This document shows positions 5,125 through 5,323 of a DNA stretch of 5,323 bases, piece after piece (position 1 is the first letter of the stretch; each line of letters begins with the position of its first letter). Position numbers and translations under genes: made by a program. Under the pieces are notes generated by a model that saw only the letters and a list, made by a program, of their open reading frames with translations, was not told where the DNA came from and ran no database searches. Origin of the DNA: Gemmatimonadota bacterium. GTDB taxonomy: Bacteria > Gemmatimonadota > Gemmatimonadetes > Longimicrobiales > RSA9. The stretch is from assembly GCA_016207445.1 (NCBI GenBank), contig JACQPS010000005.1:1-5323 (forward strand), read 5' to 3'.

Positions 5125-5323
5125 AACTCGGGCGGCGCGCTCGAGCACCTGAACTCGAACGTCGGGGTCGGCATAGAGGGCGTGGGTGGGCTGCCGTGGG
5201 GCGCCGCCCACGAGATCTTCCACGCGTGGAACGTGAAGCGCATCCGGCCCGCCGAGATGTGGCCGTACGATTATGCGCGCGCGAACGTGACGCCGTCGCT
5301 CTGGCTCTCGGAAGGGATCACGA
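5125..5323 (+). pseudogene. M61 peptidase catalytic region, continuing in frame after the TAG (runs off the right edge)
   Basis: The 66 codons after the TAG, in the same frame, begin NSGGALEHLNS, the conserved M61 stretch before the active site. Next comes AAHEIFHAWNVKRIRP, the HExxH zinc motif with its WNVKR extension (codons 296-300 counted from the GTG, the TAG being 267). WLSEGIT follows (Glu330), carrying the expected third zinc ligand. No start codon with a ribosome binding site precedes this part. No other lesion is visible and the motifs are intact, so the interruption is either recent or not real. It is called a pseudogene only because of the single stop; if the TAG is an error or is read through, the gene is intact as far as the window shows. 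A C-terminal PDZ-like domain, usual in the family, would lie beyond the edge. Confidence 0.7.

Noticed and set aside
4135..5223. 362-codon minus-strand open frame covering the M61 gene and its TAG
   Set aside because: The plus-strand M61 motifs continue on both sides of the TAG; the antisense translation is Arg/Asp-rich and lacks domains, so it does not explain the region.

Overview
The window is GC-rich bacterial DNA. Composition, the short secretory signal ending in a small-residue/Gln junction (…LAAQ), an M61 peptidase and a radical SAM gene would fit a soil-type high-GC lineage such as Gemmatimonadota. That placement is a weak inference; there is no rRNA or other marker here.

Layout. (1) 1-149, minus strand: 5' end of a MazE/AbrB-type antitoxin gene that runs off the left edge. 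(2) 150-377: a divergent intergenic region with a good promoter for the antitoxin and a promoter/operator for the next gene. (3) 378-1580, plus strand: a 400-residue AAA ATPase of the AAA_14-DUF4143 family. (4) 1630-2455, minus strand: an overlapping two-gene unit with an XRE-type helix-turn-helix protein first and an AbiEii-like nucleotidyltransferase second, which looks like a toxin-antitoxin pair. (5) 2456-2704: a divergent intergenic region with a perfect operator-like palindrome next to the XRE gene and a 12-bp direct repeat next to the following gene. (6) 2705-4300, plus strand: a radical SAM protein with a B12-binding-like N-terminal domain. (7) 4324-5323, plus strand: a secreted M61-family metallopeptidase whose frame carries an in-frame TAG at 5122-5124, just before the zinc-binding HExxH motif, and then continues intact to the window edge.

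The left half (1-2490) is accessory: three small self-contained modules of the toxin-antitoxin or defence type lie side by side. All three transcription starts appear to share one design: an AT-rich patch, a -10-like hexamer inside or touching an inverted repeat, no Shine-Dalgarno, and an ATG only 6-11 bases after the -10. This suggests autoregulated, leaderless or nearly leaderless mRNAs. The right half (2705 onward) looks like a two-gene operon with a 23-base gap. A functional link between the radical SAM enzyme and the peptidase is not evident from sequence.

The points most worth a second look are the in-frame TAG in the peptidase, the apparent loss of the first catalytic Asp in the nucleotidyltransferase (Gly42), and the triple TGAGTAA half-site array that covers the promoter and start codon of the DUF4143 ATPase. 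I do not see a clearly new system; the genes belong to recognisable families.
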